DNA of 64,000 nucleotides. Source: Alg239-R122 sp041746135. Its GTDB lineage: Bacteria; Pseudomonadota; Alphaproteobacteria; Sphingomonadales; Sphingomonadaceae. Both the position numbers and the translations under genes were made by a program. The stretch covers positions 11,092-75,091 of the forward strand of contig JBGTHQ010000010.1 of assembly GCA_041746135.1 (NCBI GenBank), given 5' to 3'. Numbering within the stretch: position 1 is the stretch's first letter; every line of letters starts with the position of its first letter. The notes under the pieces were generated by a model. It was not told where the DNA came from and made no database searches. It worked only from the letters and a program-made list of their open reading frames with translations. This document shows, in pieces, positions 1 to 8,915 of this stretch.

Positions 1-788
1 GTCTCGCTGTCGCCGCCCGCAGCCGGTTCCATCGTAACGGCGGCTTTCTTGCCCTTGACCGTAACGCCGGTGACTTTGGTCGAAGTCCTGATATCGAAAC
101 CCTGTTTTTTGAAGATGCGTGCGCTTTCCTTGCGAACTTCGCCGTCCATGCCAGGCAGAATCTGGTCGAGATATTCGACCACCGTGACTTTCGCGCCCAA
201 ACGGCGCCAGACCGAGCCCAGCTCGAGCCCGATAACGCCGCCACCGATCAGCACCAGATGATCCGGAACTTTGGGCAGTTCCAGCGCGCCGGTCGAATCG
301 ACTACGATATGCTTGGAGTTATCGACCTCGACGCCGGGCAGAGGCATGACCGAAGACCCGGTCGCGATAACGATATTCTTTGCTGATACGGTCTTGTCGC
401 CAACTTTGACGTGATGCGCGTCTTCGAACGCGGCATGACCTTTCAGCCAATCGACTTTGTTCTTCTTGAACAGAAACGCGATGCCGCCCGTCAGTTCATC
501 GACGGCTTTGGATTTTTCCGCATGCATCTGGTCCAGATTGAGTTCTGTGCCGGTCAGTTTTATGCCGAATTTCTCAAGCGCCCCGCTATGTGCCTCTTCG
601 TATAACTCGGATGCGTGCAGCATGGCTTTGGATGGGATACACCCGACATTGAGACAGGTACCGCCCAGCGTTTCACGGCTTTCCGCGCACGCGGTCTTGA
701 GACCCAATTGCGCCGCACGGATCGCGGCGACATAGCCGCCAGGCCCGGAGCCAATTACCAGAACGTCATAGTCAAAATTATCGGTCAT
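1..788 (-). CDS. lpdA: Dihydrolipoyl dehydrogenase (E3), N-terminal part, cut by window edge
   Basis: This is the E3 flavoprotein that reoxidises the lipoyl arms of the 2-oxoglutarate dehydrogenase complex, passing electrons to NAD+. About 262 residues are visible. The N-terminus has the FAD dinucleotide-binding GSGPGG (residues 13-18), then the redox disulfide motif GGTCLNVGC with Cys45 and Cys50, and an NAD-binding GGGVIG near residue 183. The start ATG at 788 lies 38 bp downstream of the sucB stop, so it is the last visible gene of the mdh-sucD-sucA-sucB-lpdA operon. The C-terminal dimerisation domain is outside the window. Its position next to sucB suggests it serves 2-oxoglutarate dehydrogenase; sharing with pyruvate dehydrogenase cannot be judged. 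Confidence 0.95.
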   Translation of the reverse strand, partial: MTDNFDYDVLVIGSGPGGYVAAIRAAQLGLKTACAESRETLGGTCLNVGCIPSKAMLHASELYEEAHSGALEKFGIKLTGTELNLDQMHAEKSKAVDELTGGIAFLFKKNKVDWLKGHAAFEDAHHVKVGDKTVSAKNIVIATGSSVMPLPGVEVDNSKHIVVDSTGALELPKVPDHLVLIGGGVIGLELGSVWRRLGAKVTVVEYLDQILPGMDGEVRKESARIFKKQGFDIRTSTKVTGVTVKGKKAAVTMEPAAGGDSE

Positions 789-826
789 ACATCACCTAAT
801 ATAGCGGGGCTTCATCCCTTAGAAAT

Positions 827-2128
827 TTACAAATCGATCAATATCCGTGTGGGATCCTCGATCGCTTCCTTGATGCGCACGAGGAACGTCACGGCTTCGC
901 GGCCGTCGACCAGACGGTGGTCATAGCTGAGCGCCATGTACATCATCGGACGCGCCGCGATTGATCCGTCGGGCATGACCATCGCGCGCTGCTCGATGCG
1001 GTGAAGGCCGAGTACCGCCGATTGCGGCGGGTTGATGATTGGCGTCGACATGAGAGAGCCGAACACCCCGCCATTGGAAATGGTGAAAGTTCCGCCCTTC
1101 ATCTCGTCCATCTTCAGGCTGCCGTCCTTGGCACGGCGGCCGAAATCGCCGATGGTATTCTCGATATCGGCAAAACTCATCTTCTCGGCATTGCGCACCA
1201 CCGGTACGACCAGCCCATTGGGCGCACTGACCGCGACAGAGATGTCGACATAATCGTGGTATACGATCTCGTCGCCATCGATCTGCCCGTTGACCGACGG
1301 CACGTCTTTCAGCGCCAGACAGGCGGCTTTTGCGAAAAAGCCCATAAAGCCCAGACGGACGCTATGTTTCTTTTCGAACAGGTCTTTATATTTGGTGCGA
1401 GCCTCGATCACGGCGGTCATGTCGACATCGTTGAATGTGGTGAGTAGTGCCGCAGTATCCTGCGCGGATTTGAGGCGTTTGGCAATGGTCTGGCGCAGGC
1501 GCGTCATGCGCACGCGTTCCTCGCCGCGATCGTTACCCGCCGAAACGGCAGGTGCGGAGGGGCTGGCGGTGTCGGCCTTAGTCGCAGCGTTGGCCGACTT
1601 GGGGTTTTTTGCCGCTTCCAGCACATCTTCCTTGGTCAGGCGTCCGTCGCGGCCCGTGCCCTTGATGCTGCTGGGGTCGAGCCCGTGTTCCAGCACGAGG
1701 CGGCGCACTGAAGGCGACAGAGTTACCGGCGCATCGTTGGCGTCCGGCTTGTCTTCGAGCTTGGTCTTGACGCCGTCATTATCGGTCTCGGTCGCGTGCT
1801 TGCCGCCATAATCCGCACCCGAACTCGCCTGTTCAGAGTCAGCGGCTTTCGCCTTGCTGTCTCCCGGCGATGGGGCCGCAGACTTGCCGTCGCCAGCTTC
1901 GATCGTGGTGATCAGCGCACCGACCTCGACATTATCGCCTTCGGATACTTTATGCTCGCCCATCACGCCCGCGACGGGCGCGGGGACTTCCACCGCTACC
2001 TTGTCGGTTTCCAGGCTGACGATCGGCTCGTCGGCTTCCACGGCATCGCCGGGTTGCTTGAGCCATTCGCCGACAGTGGCTTCGGTGATGGATTCGCCCA
2101 ATGTGGGTACTTTGACTTCGGTAGCCAT
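827..2128 (-). CDS. sucB: Dihydrolipoyl succinyltransferase (E2 of 2-oxoglutarate dehydrogenase)
   Basis: This is the E2 core of the 2-oxoglutarate dehydrogenase complex, which transfers succinyl from lipoyl-lysine to CoA. The 433-residue protein has one lipoyl domain (about 1-77) with the lipoylated lysine in ETDKVAVE (Lys43). A charged, Ala-rich linker follows, then a peripheral subunit-binding domain (about 135-172, starting SPSVRRL) and the acyltransferase domain ending in SYDHRLVDGRE, with catalytic His near 404. An upstream in-frame ATG would give 480 residues, but those residues overlap the sucA end and are not lipoyl-like. The start at 2128 gives MATEVKVPTLGES, the normal family N-terminus, with a GAGAAAGGG ribosome site. 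It lies 7 bp after sucA. Confidence 0.96.
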   Translation of the reverse strand: MATEVKVPTLGESITEATVGEWLKQPGDAVEADEPIVSLETDKVAVEVPAPVAGVMGEHKVSEGDNVEVGALITTIEAGDGKSAAPSPGDSKAKAADSEQASSGADYGGKHATETDNDGVKTKLEDKPDANDAPVTLSPSVRRLVLEHGLDPSSIKGTGRDGRLTKEDVLEAAKNPKSANAATKADTASPSAPAVSAGNDRGEERVRMTRLRQTIAKRLKSAQDTAALLTTFNDVDMTAVIEARTKYKDLFEKKHSVRLGFMGFFAKAACLALKDVPSVNGQIDGDEIVYHDYVDISVAVSAPNGLVVPVVRNAEKMSFADIENTIGDFGRRAKDGSLKMDEMKGGTFTISNGGVFGSLMSTPIINPPQSAVLGLHRIEQRAMVMPDGSIAARPMMYMALSYDHRLVDGREAVTFLVRIKEAIEDPTRILIDL

Positions 2129-2135
2129 AATATGG

Positions 2136-5063
2136 TTAGCCCTTTCTCTGGCGGCGGATTTCTGTGCGGACGCTGTGGCCCAGTGCATCGGCGACAAGAG
2201 CGCCCTGTTCGGATTTGTGACGGCTGGCAAGTCCGGTCGCCGGGGAAGCGGCCGCCGCCCGTCCGGCATAGCGTGGACGTTGCGGTGCTAAGGCTGCGTC
2301 TTTCAGGCATTGTTCGATATAAGGTTCGACGAACGACCAGGCGCCATTGTTTTTCGGTTCTTCCTGTGCCCACACCACGTCTTCGAGGTTGGTCATGCGT
2401 TTCAGCCGAACCGCAAGCGGTTCTCCGGGGAAGGGGTATATTTGCTCAAGCCGGACGATTGACGTGTCCGTGTCTCCGGCAGCATCGCGCGCTTCGATCA
2501 GGTCAAATGCCACTTTGCCCGAGCACAGGACGAGGCGTTTGATATCCTTATCCGCGGGCGGATTGGTGTCCGATTTTATGCGCATGAAATGGCTTTTGCC
2601 GATAAAGTCTTCGGTTTGGGAAACCGCCATTTTGTGGCGCAGCAACGATTTGGGAGTCATGATAATCAGGGGCTTGCGGAAATTGCGGTGCATCTGGCGG
2701 CGCAGTACGTGGAAATAGTTGGCGGGTGTGGTGATATTGCAGACTTGCAAGTTATCGCCCGCGCATAGCTGCAAAAAACGTTCCAGACGTGCCGAGCTAT
2801 GCTCGGGACCCTGGCCTTCATAGCCATGCGGCAACAGCATCACCAGACCATTGGCACGCAGCCATTTGGCTTCGCCCGAAGCGATGAACTGGTCGATCAT
2901 GATTTGCGCGCCATTGGCAAAATCGCCGAACTGCGCTTCCCACAATACTAGTGTTTTGGGATCGGCAAGCGCATAGCCATACTCGAAACCGAGCACGCCA
3001 TATTCGGACAGCGGGCTGTCGAGCACCTCGAAATTGCCGTGCGGAACCTGTTCGAGCGGAATGTAGCGCGCCTCTGTTTTCTGATCGATCCAGACAGCAT
3101 GCCGCTGGCTGAATGTCCCGCGGCCGCTGTCCTGTCCTGAAAGGCGCACATTATAACCTTCGCTAACGAGCGAGCCATAGGCCAGTGCTTCGCCGGTGGC
3201 CCAGTCGAAATTCTCGCCAGTTTCGAACATCTTCGCTTTCGCCGCGAGAATGCGCTTCAGCGTGCCGTGCACCACATGTCCTTCGGGAATGGTGGACAGC
3301 GTACGACCAATGCTTTCGAACAGCTTCTTGTCGATCCCCGTTTCGATATTGCGCCGCGCCGTTTCCGGATCGGCGGGCACGTGCAGTCCGGACCAGCGGC
3401 CCGTGAACCAGTCGGCCTTGTCGGGCTCGTAATCCGCGGCGCTGTCGAATTCGCCCTGCAGCGTGTCGGTAAATCCTTTTTCGGCCTGCTTGACCCATTT
3501 CTCGTCCACCACGCCCTCTTTGGCAAGACGGGCACCATAGATGTCGCTGACTGGCGGATGCTGCTTGATCCGGTCGTACATCAGCGGCTGGGTAAATTTG
3601 GGTTCGTCGCCTTCGTTGTGGCCGTAACGGCGATAGCACCACATATCGATCACGATATCGCGCCCGAATTTCTGGCGGAACTCGATCGCGATCTTGCATG
3701 CATATGTCACAGCTTCGGGATCGTCGCCGTTGACGTGGATGATGGGCGCCTGAACGCCCTTGGCTACATCCGAAGGATAGGGCGAAGAGCGCGCGAATTG
3801 CGGGCTGGTGGTAAAACCGACCTGGTTATTGATGATAAAATGAATGCAGCCGCCGGTATTATACCCCCGGATACCCGAGAAGCCAAGGCACTCCCACACG
3901 ATACCTTGGCCCGCAAAGGCGGCATCGCCGTGCAGCAATACGGGCAGCACTTGGTCATGTTCTTCCAGATCGTCGCGCATCACCTGTTGCGCGCGGACCT
4001 TGCCCAGCACGACCGGATCGACCGCTTCGAGATGCGACGGATTGGGGACCAGCGACATGTGCACTTTTATGCCGTCGAATTCGCGATCGGTGGATGTCCC
4101 GAGGTGATATTTCACATCGCCCGATCCGCCTACATCATCCGGATTTGCCGACCCGCCGGAAAATTCGTGGAAGATGACGCGGTAAGGTTTAGACATGACG
4201 TTCGCGAGCACGTTCAGACGTCCGCGATGCGACATGCCAAACACGATTTCGCGCACGCCATATTGGCCGCCATATTTGATCACGGCTTCAAGGGCCGGCA
4301 CCATCGACTCGCCGCCATCGAGACCGAAACGCTTGGTACCGACATATTTTTTGGCCAGGAAATTCTCGAACTGCTCGGCTTCGATCACTTTGTTGAGAAT
4401 GGCTTTCTTGCCCTCGGGCGTGAATTCGATCGAGACATTGCGGCCTTCCATGCGCTCCTGAAAAAACCGCCGTTCCTCCAGATCGGAAATATGCATGTAT
4501 TCCAAACCGATATTGCCGCAATAATTGATGCGCAACTGATCGACCAATTCCTTGACCGTAGCGGTCTCATAGCCCATCACCCCGCCCAGATAGACTTTTT
4601 TATCGAGCGCGCTGTCTGGAAACCCGTGATATTCGGGCGTCAGGTCAGCGGGCAATTCGCGCGTCGACATACCCAGCGGATCCAGATCCGCCGCCAGATG
4701 CCCGCGCACGCGGTACGTTCGGATCAGCATCATGGCGCGAATGGAATCACCCGCCGCTTCGGCAATGCTATCGGTATCCAGTGCAGCCACGACTTTGCCT
4801 TTGGATGCCGCTACAGGCATTGCATCCGGCTCCATTTGCGTCGGGTCAAGCGCACCGGTCAATTCGTCGGTTGCATCCAGGGGCCAATTGTCGCGGCTCC
4901 AGCTTGGTCCGCTGGCTGTTTCTTCCAGTCCTGCAAACCATTTCTGCCAGGTGTCATCGACGCTGGCGGGATTATCCCGGTAGCGTTTGTACAGCGATTC
5001 CACAAAAGACGGACTTACGCCTTCCAACTCGTCGAAATCCAGACCTTCTAGACCCATTTTCAT
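2136..5063 (-). CDS. sucA: 2-oxoglutarate dehydrogenase E1 component
   Basis: This is the thiamine-diphosphate E1 enzyme that decarboxylates 2-oxoglutarate and succinylates the lipoyl arm of E2. At 975 residues it has the usual full length. The N-terminal FVESLYKRYRDNPASVD segment is the E2-anchoring tail of the family. The ThDP/Mg region GDAAFAGQG followed by INNQVGFTT lies near the middle, and the C-terminal transketolase-like pyrimidine-binding domain is complete (EYGVLGFEYGYALADP, LLPHGYEGQGPEHSSAR). It starts 31 bp after the sucD stop and is followed 7 bp later by sucB. A long open frame on the opposite strand (3267-5051) is a codon-bias shadow. Confidence 0.97.
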   Translation of the reverse strand: MKMGLEGLDFDELEGVSPSFVESLYKRYRDNPASVDDTWQKWFAGLEETASGPSWSRDNWPLDATDELTGALDPTQMEPDAMPVAASKGKVVAALDTDSIAEAAGDSIRAMMLIRTYRVRGHLAADLDPLGMSTRELPADLTPEYHGFPDSALDKKVYLGGVMGYETATVKELVDQLRINYCGNIGLEYMHISDLEERRFFQERMEGRNVSIEFTPEGKKAILNKVIEAEQFENFLAKKYVGTKRFGLDGGESMVPALEAVIKYGGQYGVREIVFGMSHRGRLNVLANVMSKPYRVIFHEFSGGSANPDDVGGSGDVKYHLGTSTDREFDGIKVHMSLVPNPSHLEAVDPVVLGKVRAQQVMRDDLEEHDQVLPVLLHGDAAFAGQGIVWECLGFSGIRGYNTGGCIHFIINNQVGFTTSPQFARSSPYPSDVAKGVQAPIIHVNGDDPEAVTYACKIAIEFRQKFGRDIVIDMWCYRRYGHNEGDEPKFTQPLMYDRIKQHPPVSDIYGARLAKEGVVDEKWVKQAEKGFTDTLQGEFDSAADYEPDKADWFTGRWSGLHVPADPETARRNIETGIDKKLFESIGRTLSTIPEGHVVHGTLKRILAAKAKMFETGENFDWATGEALAYGSLVSEGYNVRLSGQDSGRGTFSQRHAVWIDQKTEARYIPLEQVPHGNFEVLDSPLSEYGVLGFEYGYALADPKTLVLWEAQFGDFANGAQIMIDQFIASGEAKWLRANGLVMLLPHGYEGQGPEHSSARLERFLQLCAGDNLQVCNITTPANYFHVLRRQMHRNFRKPLIIMTPKSLLRHKMAVSQTEDFIGKSHFMRIKSDTNPPADKDIKRLVLCSGKVAFDLIEARDAAGDTDTSIVRLEQIYPFPGEPLAVRLKRMTNLEDVVWAQEEPKNNGAWSFVEPYIEQCLKDAALAPQRPRYAGRAAAASPATGLASRHKSEQGALVADALGHSVRTEIRRQRKG

Positions 5064-5094
5064 TTCCTTAGGGGGAGGGGACAGGCTGATGCGC

Positions 5095-5985
5095 TTACAC
5101 GGTTTCTTTCAATAGTGCGTCGAGCGTGGTGCCGAGTTCGGACGGGCTGGGCGAGACGCGGATGCCCGCCGCTTCCATCGCCGCGATCTTGTCTTCCGCG
5201 CCGCCCTGACCACCGGAGACTATCGCGCCGGCGTGGCCCATGCGGCGGCCCGGAGGCGCGGTGAGGCCAGCGATAAAGCCGACCATTGGCTTCGAACGAC
5301 CCTTTTTGGCTTCGTCGGCAATAAACTGCGCCGCTTCTTCTTCCGCGCTGCCGCCGATTTCACCGATCATGATGATCGATTGGGTTTCATTGTCGGCCAG
5401 AAAAAGTTCGAGCATATCGATAAAGTTGGTGCCATTGACCGGATCGCCGCCAATGCCGACCGCCGTGGTCTGGCCGAGGCCGACCGCCGTGGTCTGGTGC
5501 ACCGCCTCGTAGGTCAGCGTGCCCGATCGCGACACGACGCCGACGCTGCCTTTTTTGAAGATACTGCCGGGCATAATTCCGATCTTGCATTCATCTGCCG
5601 TGAGAACGCCGGGGCAGTTGGGACCGATCAGGCGTGACTTGGAGCCCTGCAACGCGCGTTTAACGCGGACCATGTCGAGCACGGGAATGCCTTCAGTAAT
5701 CGCCACGATCAGCGGAATTTCCGCATCGATCGCTTCGAGAATCGAGTCTGCTGCGAATGGAGGCGGTACATAGATGACCGACGCATCCGCTCCGGTCGCT
5801 TCTTTCGCTTCGAGTACAGTATTGTAATTTGGCAGACCGATATGCGTGGTGCCGCCTTTGCCGGGCGTTACGCCCGCCACCATCTGCGTGCCATAATCCA
5901 ACGCCTGTTGCGTGTGGAACGTACCGGTATTGCCGGTCATGCCCTGGGTGATGACTTTGGTGTTCTTGTCGATTAAAATGCTCAT
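5095..5985 (-). CDS. sucD: Succinyl-CoA ligase, alpha subunit
   Basis: This is the alpha subunit of succinyl-CoA synthetase, which makes succinate and ATP or GTP from succinyl-CoA. It holds the CoA-binding fold and the phosphohistidine. The 296-residue length is normal. It shows the CoA-binding N-terminus (VITQGMTGNTGTFHT), the SRSGTLTYEAV segment, and the active-site His near residue 251 in MGHAGAIVSGG. The start ATG overlaps the stop of the preceding small gene by one base (TAATG), suggesting translational coupling. The beta subunit gene sucC, which often sits just upstream in alphaproteobacteria, is absent from this operon, so the partner must be encoded elsewhere. Confidence 0.96.
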   Translation of the reverse strand: MSILIDKNTKVITQGMTGNTGTFHTQQALDYGTQMVAGVTPGKGGTTHIGLPNYNTVLEAKEATGADASVIYVPPPFAADSILEAIDAEIPLIVAITEGIPVLDMVRVKRALQGSKSRLIGPNCPGVLTADECKIGIMPGSIFKKGSVGVVSRSGTLTYEAVHQTTAVGLGQTTAVGIGGDPVNGTNFIDMLELFLADNETQSIIMIGEIGGSAEEEAAQFIADEAKKGRSKPMVGFIAGLTAPPGRRMGHAGAIVSGGQGGAEDKIAAMEAAGIRVSPSPSELGTTLDALLKETV

Positions 5986-6578
5986 TAACTATCCACTCCA
6001 AAATGAGTTTTCTTAAAACTGAGGCCAGCCGCGCCTGTTTGTTTGGCAACAGCATGGTTGTCATTAATATACAAAACTTGGGTGTCCCCTTCTCCAAGCT
6101 CTTCGTCTCCGCTCCATTCTACGATCATTAGACCACCATCGTGGACCTTACGAATTGCGTTTTCGGACCGCAAATCAGTAACATTTCCAATATCCGCGGG
6201 TTCTGGAGCCGAAAAATCTATCATCCTGCAGCCAATAATGAAGCCCCCTTCGATTTTTGCTGGCAACAATATAAGATGAAGGCTTCGTTCGTTCAGAGAT
6301 TTTTCAAATGTTAACGGGGCACGTATTGTGGCACCGTCAGTGCCCAACACCGATGGTGCTGATGCCTTTATGAATGCTGTATATCGCCCCATAGGGCTGT
6401 CGGTGTCAGGAATTTTATTTGCCCATCCCAAACTCGAAAGCCGGCCTTCAACACCATCAAGTTGAAAAGATGCATCGCAAGATTTCTCGAAAAGCGAATA
6501 GGCTTCCTGCAAGGGATAAGGGTCAGCCATCGAATGTGCCGCGGCGATCGTCATCAAAATAGATGCAACGAAACTCAC
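5985..6578 (-). CDS. Unknown small protein with possible signal peptide, embedded in the TCA operon
   Basis: I do not recognise this 197-residue protein. The first ~18 residues (MSFVASILMTIAAAHSMA) look like an export signal or membrane anchor, although the usual positive charge is missing. The rest is a soluble acidic domain with two cysteines (in KSCDAS and GCRMIDF) and no known motif. The start is a GTG overlapping the mdh stop by 4 bases (GTGA); an internal ATG at 6554 is possible. Its own stop overlaps the sucD start. Base composition is more A+T-rich than the flanking TCA genes. It sits where sucC is commonly found. Co-translation with mdh and sucD is clear; function is unknown. Confidence 0.75.
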   Translation of the reverse strand: MSFVASILMTIAAAHSMADPYPLQEAYSLFEKSCDASFQLDGVEGRLSSLGWANKIPDTDSPMGRYTAFIKASAPSVLGTDGATIRAPLTFEKSLNERSLHLILLPAKIEGGFIIGCRMIDFSAPEPADIGNVTDLRSENAIRKVHDGGLMIVEWSGDEELGEGDTQVLYINDNHAVAKQTGAAGLSFKKTHFGVDS

Positions 6579-7537
6579 GCCAGACTCGGATACAAAGCCT
6601 TACAAGCCACCAGCAATTCCTTTACCGCGTCGACCGACACGTCGAAATTGCCCTGCGCTTCTTCGCTCAATTCGATTTCTATGATCTTCTCAACGCCGCC
6701 TTTGCCGATAATGCACGGTACGCCGACATAGAGATCGTTGACTCCATATTGGCCGGTCAGGTGCGCAGCGGCGGGGAGAACGCGGCGTTTGTCTTTCAAA
6801 TAGCTTTCCGCCATCATGATCGCGCTGGTTGCCGGGGCGTAAAAGGCAGAGCCGTTGCCGAGCAGACCAACAATCTCGCCGCCGCCGCCGCGGGTGCGCT
6901 TGACGATGGCGTCGATATTTTCCTGTGTCGTCCAGCCCATTTTGATAAGGTCGGGAATGGGGATGCCCGCAACGGTCGAATAGGCGGGGACGGGAACCAT
7001 CGTATCGCCATGTCCGCCCAGAACGAATGCCGTGACGTCTTCGACCGACACATTGAATTCCTCGGCAAGGAAGTGGCGGAAACGCGCGCTGTCGAGCACG
7101 CCAGCCATGCCGACAACCATGTTATGCGGCAGGCCGGAAAATTCGCGCAAGGCCCAAACCAGAGCATCAAGCGGGTTGGTGATGCAGATGACAAATGCGT
7201 CGGGCGCATTAGCTTTAATGCCTTCGCCGACAGCTTTCATGACTTTCAGGTTGATGCCGAGCAAATCGTCGCGGCTCATGCCGGCTTTACGCGGCACACC
7301 CGCAGTGACGATGATGACATCCGCGCCCGCGATATCCTTATAATCGCTGGTGCCTTTCAGATTGCTGTCGAAACCGTCAACCGGCCCGGCCTGCGACAAA
7401 TCGAGCGCCTTGCCCGCCGGCATCCCTTCGGCAATATCGAACAGCACGACATCTCCAAGCTCACGTGATGCAGCCAGATGCGCGAGTGTTCCGCCGATCA
7501 TCCCCGCGCCGATCAGCGCGATTTTGTTGCGTGCCAT
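6575..7537 (-). CDS. mdh: Malate dehydrogenase
   Basis: NAD-dependent malate dehydrogenase interconverts malate and oxaloacetate in the cytoplasm. The 320-residue protein is the LDH-like type found in alphaproteobacteria. It has a Rossmann motif GAGMIGG (residues 10-16), an adenine-ribose-binding acidic loop (LFDIAEG), substrate-binding arginines in VPRKAGMSRDD (about 82-90), and the catalytic histidine His176 in GGHGDTMVP. It is the first gene of the TCA operon, and its stop overlaps the GTG of the next gene by 4 bases. Promoter signals should lie in the A+T-rich stretch upstream of 7537. Confidence 0.96.
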   Translation of the reverse strand: MARNKIALIGAGMIGGTLAHLAASRELGDVVLFDIAEGMPAGKALDLSQAGPVDGFDSNLKGTSDYKDIAGADVIIVTAGVPRKAGMSRDDLLGINLKVMKAVGEGIKANAPDAFVICITNPLDALVWALREFSGLPHNMVVGMAGVLDSARFRHFLAEEFNVSVEDVTAFVLGGHGDTMVPVPAYSTVAGIPIPDLIKMGWTTQENIDAIVKRTRGGGGEIVGLLGNGSAFYAPATSAIMMAESYLKDKRRVLPAAAHLTGQYGVNDLYVGVPCIIGKGGVEKIIEIELSEEAQGNFDVSVDAVKELLVACKALYPSLA

Positions 7538-7880
7538 GAAATATTGCCTTTCGTTACCGTTTTATAAGTGGAAGATGGGGATTAAGAGACTCGCGGAAAC
7601 ATTTTGCTCTTTATCAATCCTTGTGCGGATATGCCGCGTGTTGGACCGAAACAATCGGCCTTTTAAGAAATAAATGCTGGATTATCCGTACGTCAAATCC
7701 GGTATGCTATGGGTTAAGCGTTTCCGTTTAAAATTTCAACCTTCAAAAGGCATGTTTTCTGCGTATTTATGATAATGATTTGCAATATAATTTATGCATT
7801 TGTTGTTTTTATTTTTTCGCGAATTTAGCGACAACATTAATACCCTTTAATATTAACTTTCCGATGTTACAGGTGTTTAT
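7538..7880. promoter_or_regulatory. A+T-rich divergent intergenic region between mdh and the deacetylase gene
   Basis: This 343-bp stretch holds no credible gene. It is clearly richer in A+T than its flanks, especially 7740-7870. It must contain the promoter of the mdh-suc operon on the minus strand and that of the polysaccharide deacetylase gene on the plus strand. No -35/-10 pair, riboswitch or operator could be assigned with confidence. Confidence 0.4.
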
Positions 7881-8915
7881 ATGGCCACCCGGGTTCTCAT
7901 CACCGTCGATACCGAACTATCGCTGGCACAGCACCAGCAAGGGGTATCTGCCGCCGAAAATCTGCAAAGCTCGATATTCGGAATATGCGATGATGGCGCC
8001 TATGGTATCGGGTATCAAATGGACCGGCTCGATGCGCATGGCCTGAAAGCGGTATTTTTCGTCGATCCGATGCCGGCTCTCGCCTACGGAAATTCAGTGC
8101 TGCAACAGATTGTGAAACCGATCCTGTCGCGCGGGCATGACGTGCAATTGCACATCCATACCGAATGGCTGGACTTTATCGCGCCGCAACCGGTTGGCGA
8201 TTTGCGCGGGCGCAATATTGGCGATTTCCCTTACCAGGCGCAGGTGACGTTGCTGTCTCTCGCCCGCAAACTGCTAACGGATGCGGGGGCTCCGGAGCCG
8301 GTAGCGTTTCGCGCGGGCAATTACGGGGCCAATGACGATACCGTGCGGGCGCTTGCCCAAATCGGCATGCATTATGACAGCAGTTTCAACCCGGCCTATC
8401 TATCGGAAGGTTGCAACATCAACTTTCCAGAAGAAAATACAGGTCCTGCCGAATATAAAGGCATCATCATGCTGCCTGTCGGCGGAATATACGAAAGCGA
8501 CTATTCGATCCGGCATGCGCAGATATGCGCGATATCTTCACAGGAAATGGCCGCGGCACTGGCGCATGCTGTAACCAAAAAAATGCCTGTTTTCAATATT
8601 GTGACGCACAGTTTCGAACTGTTGAACCGCAAAAGAACGCGACCGAATAAAATGATCGTGCGACGCTTCGAAAAGATGTGCGAACTTATTTCCGCGCATG
8701 AGAAAGTAACGGCCGTCACATTTCAGAATTCGGGTCAGGATTTGCCACCAGTGGCGGACAGGGGGGATGCACCCCGGCTTGCGCCCAATGCCGTTCGTGC
8801 CCTGCTGCGCCGCTTGCAGCAGATTTTCGGCCATTTGGCTTATGAAGATCTCACGCCGGATCTTCGGCAGAGCCGTGACCAAGAGCCAGATACGCGTCGG
8901 ACTGCATCTCGATAA
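7881..8915 (+). CDS. Polysaccharide deacetylase family protein
   Basis: This is a probable carbohydrate esterase of the NodB/CE4 superfamily, removing acetyl groups from a polysaccharide or amino sugar. Its 344 residues show family motif 1 as ITVDTE (Asp10), the metal-binding HIHTEW (His91, His93), the FRAGNYG motif (143-149) and a late THSFE. There is no signal peptide, so a cytoplasmic precursor or glycan lipid is a more likely substrate than mature wall polymer. It is a lone gene; its last 65 bases overlap the 3' end of the convergent zapE. The substrate cannot be read from the sequence. Confidence 0.8.
   Translation: MATRVLITVDTELSLAQHQQGVSAAENLQSSIFGICDDGAYGIGYQMDRLDAHGLKAVFFVDPMPALAYGNSVLQQIVKPILSRGHDVQLHIHTEWLDFIAPQPVGDLRGRNIGDFPYQAQVTLLSLARKLLTDAGAPEPVAFRAGNYGANDDTVRALAQIGMHYDSSFNPAYLSEGCNINFPEENTGPAEYKGIIMLPVGGIYESDYSIRHAQICAISSQEMAAALAHAVTKKMPVFNIVTHSFELLNRKRTRPNKMIVRRFEKMCELISAHEKVTAVTFQNSGQDLPPVADRGDAPRLAPNAVRALLRRLQQIFGHLAYEDLTPDLRQSRDQEPDTRRTASR

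Noticed and set aside
3267..5051. 594-codon open frame antisense to sucA
   Set aside because: It is the mirror of a G+C-rich conserved gene, has no ribosome site and encodes a composition-biased protein with no domain.
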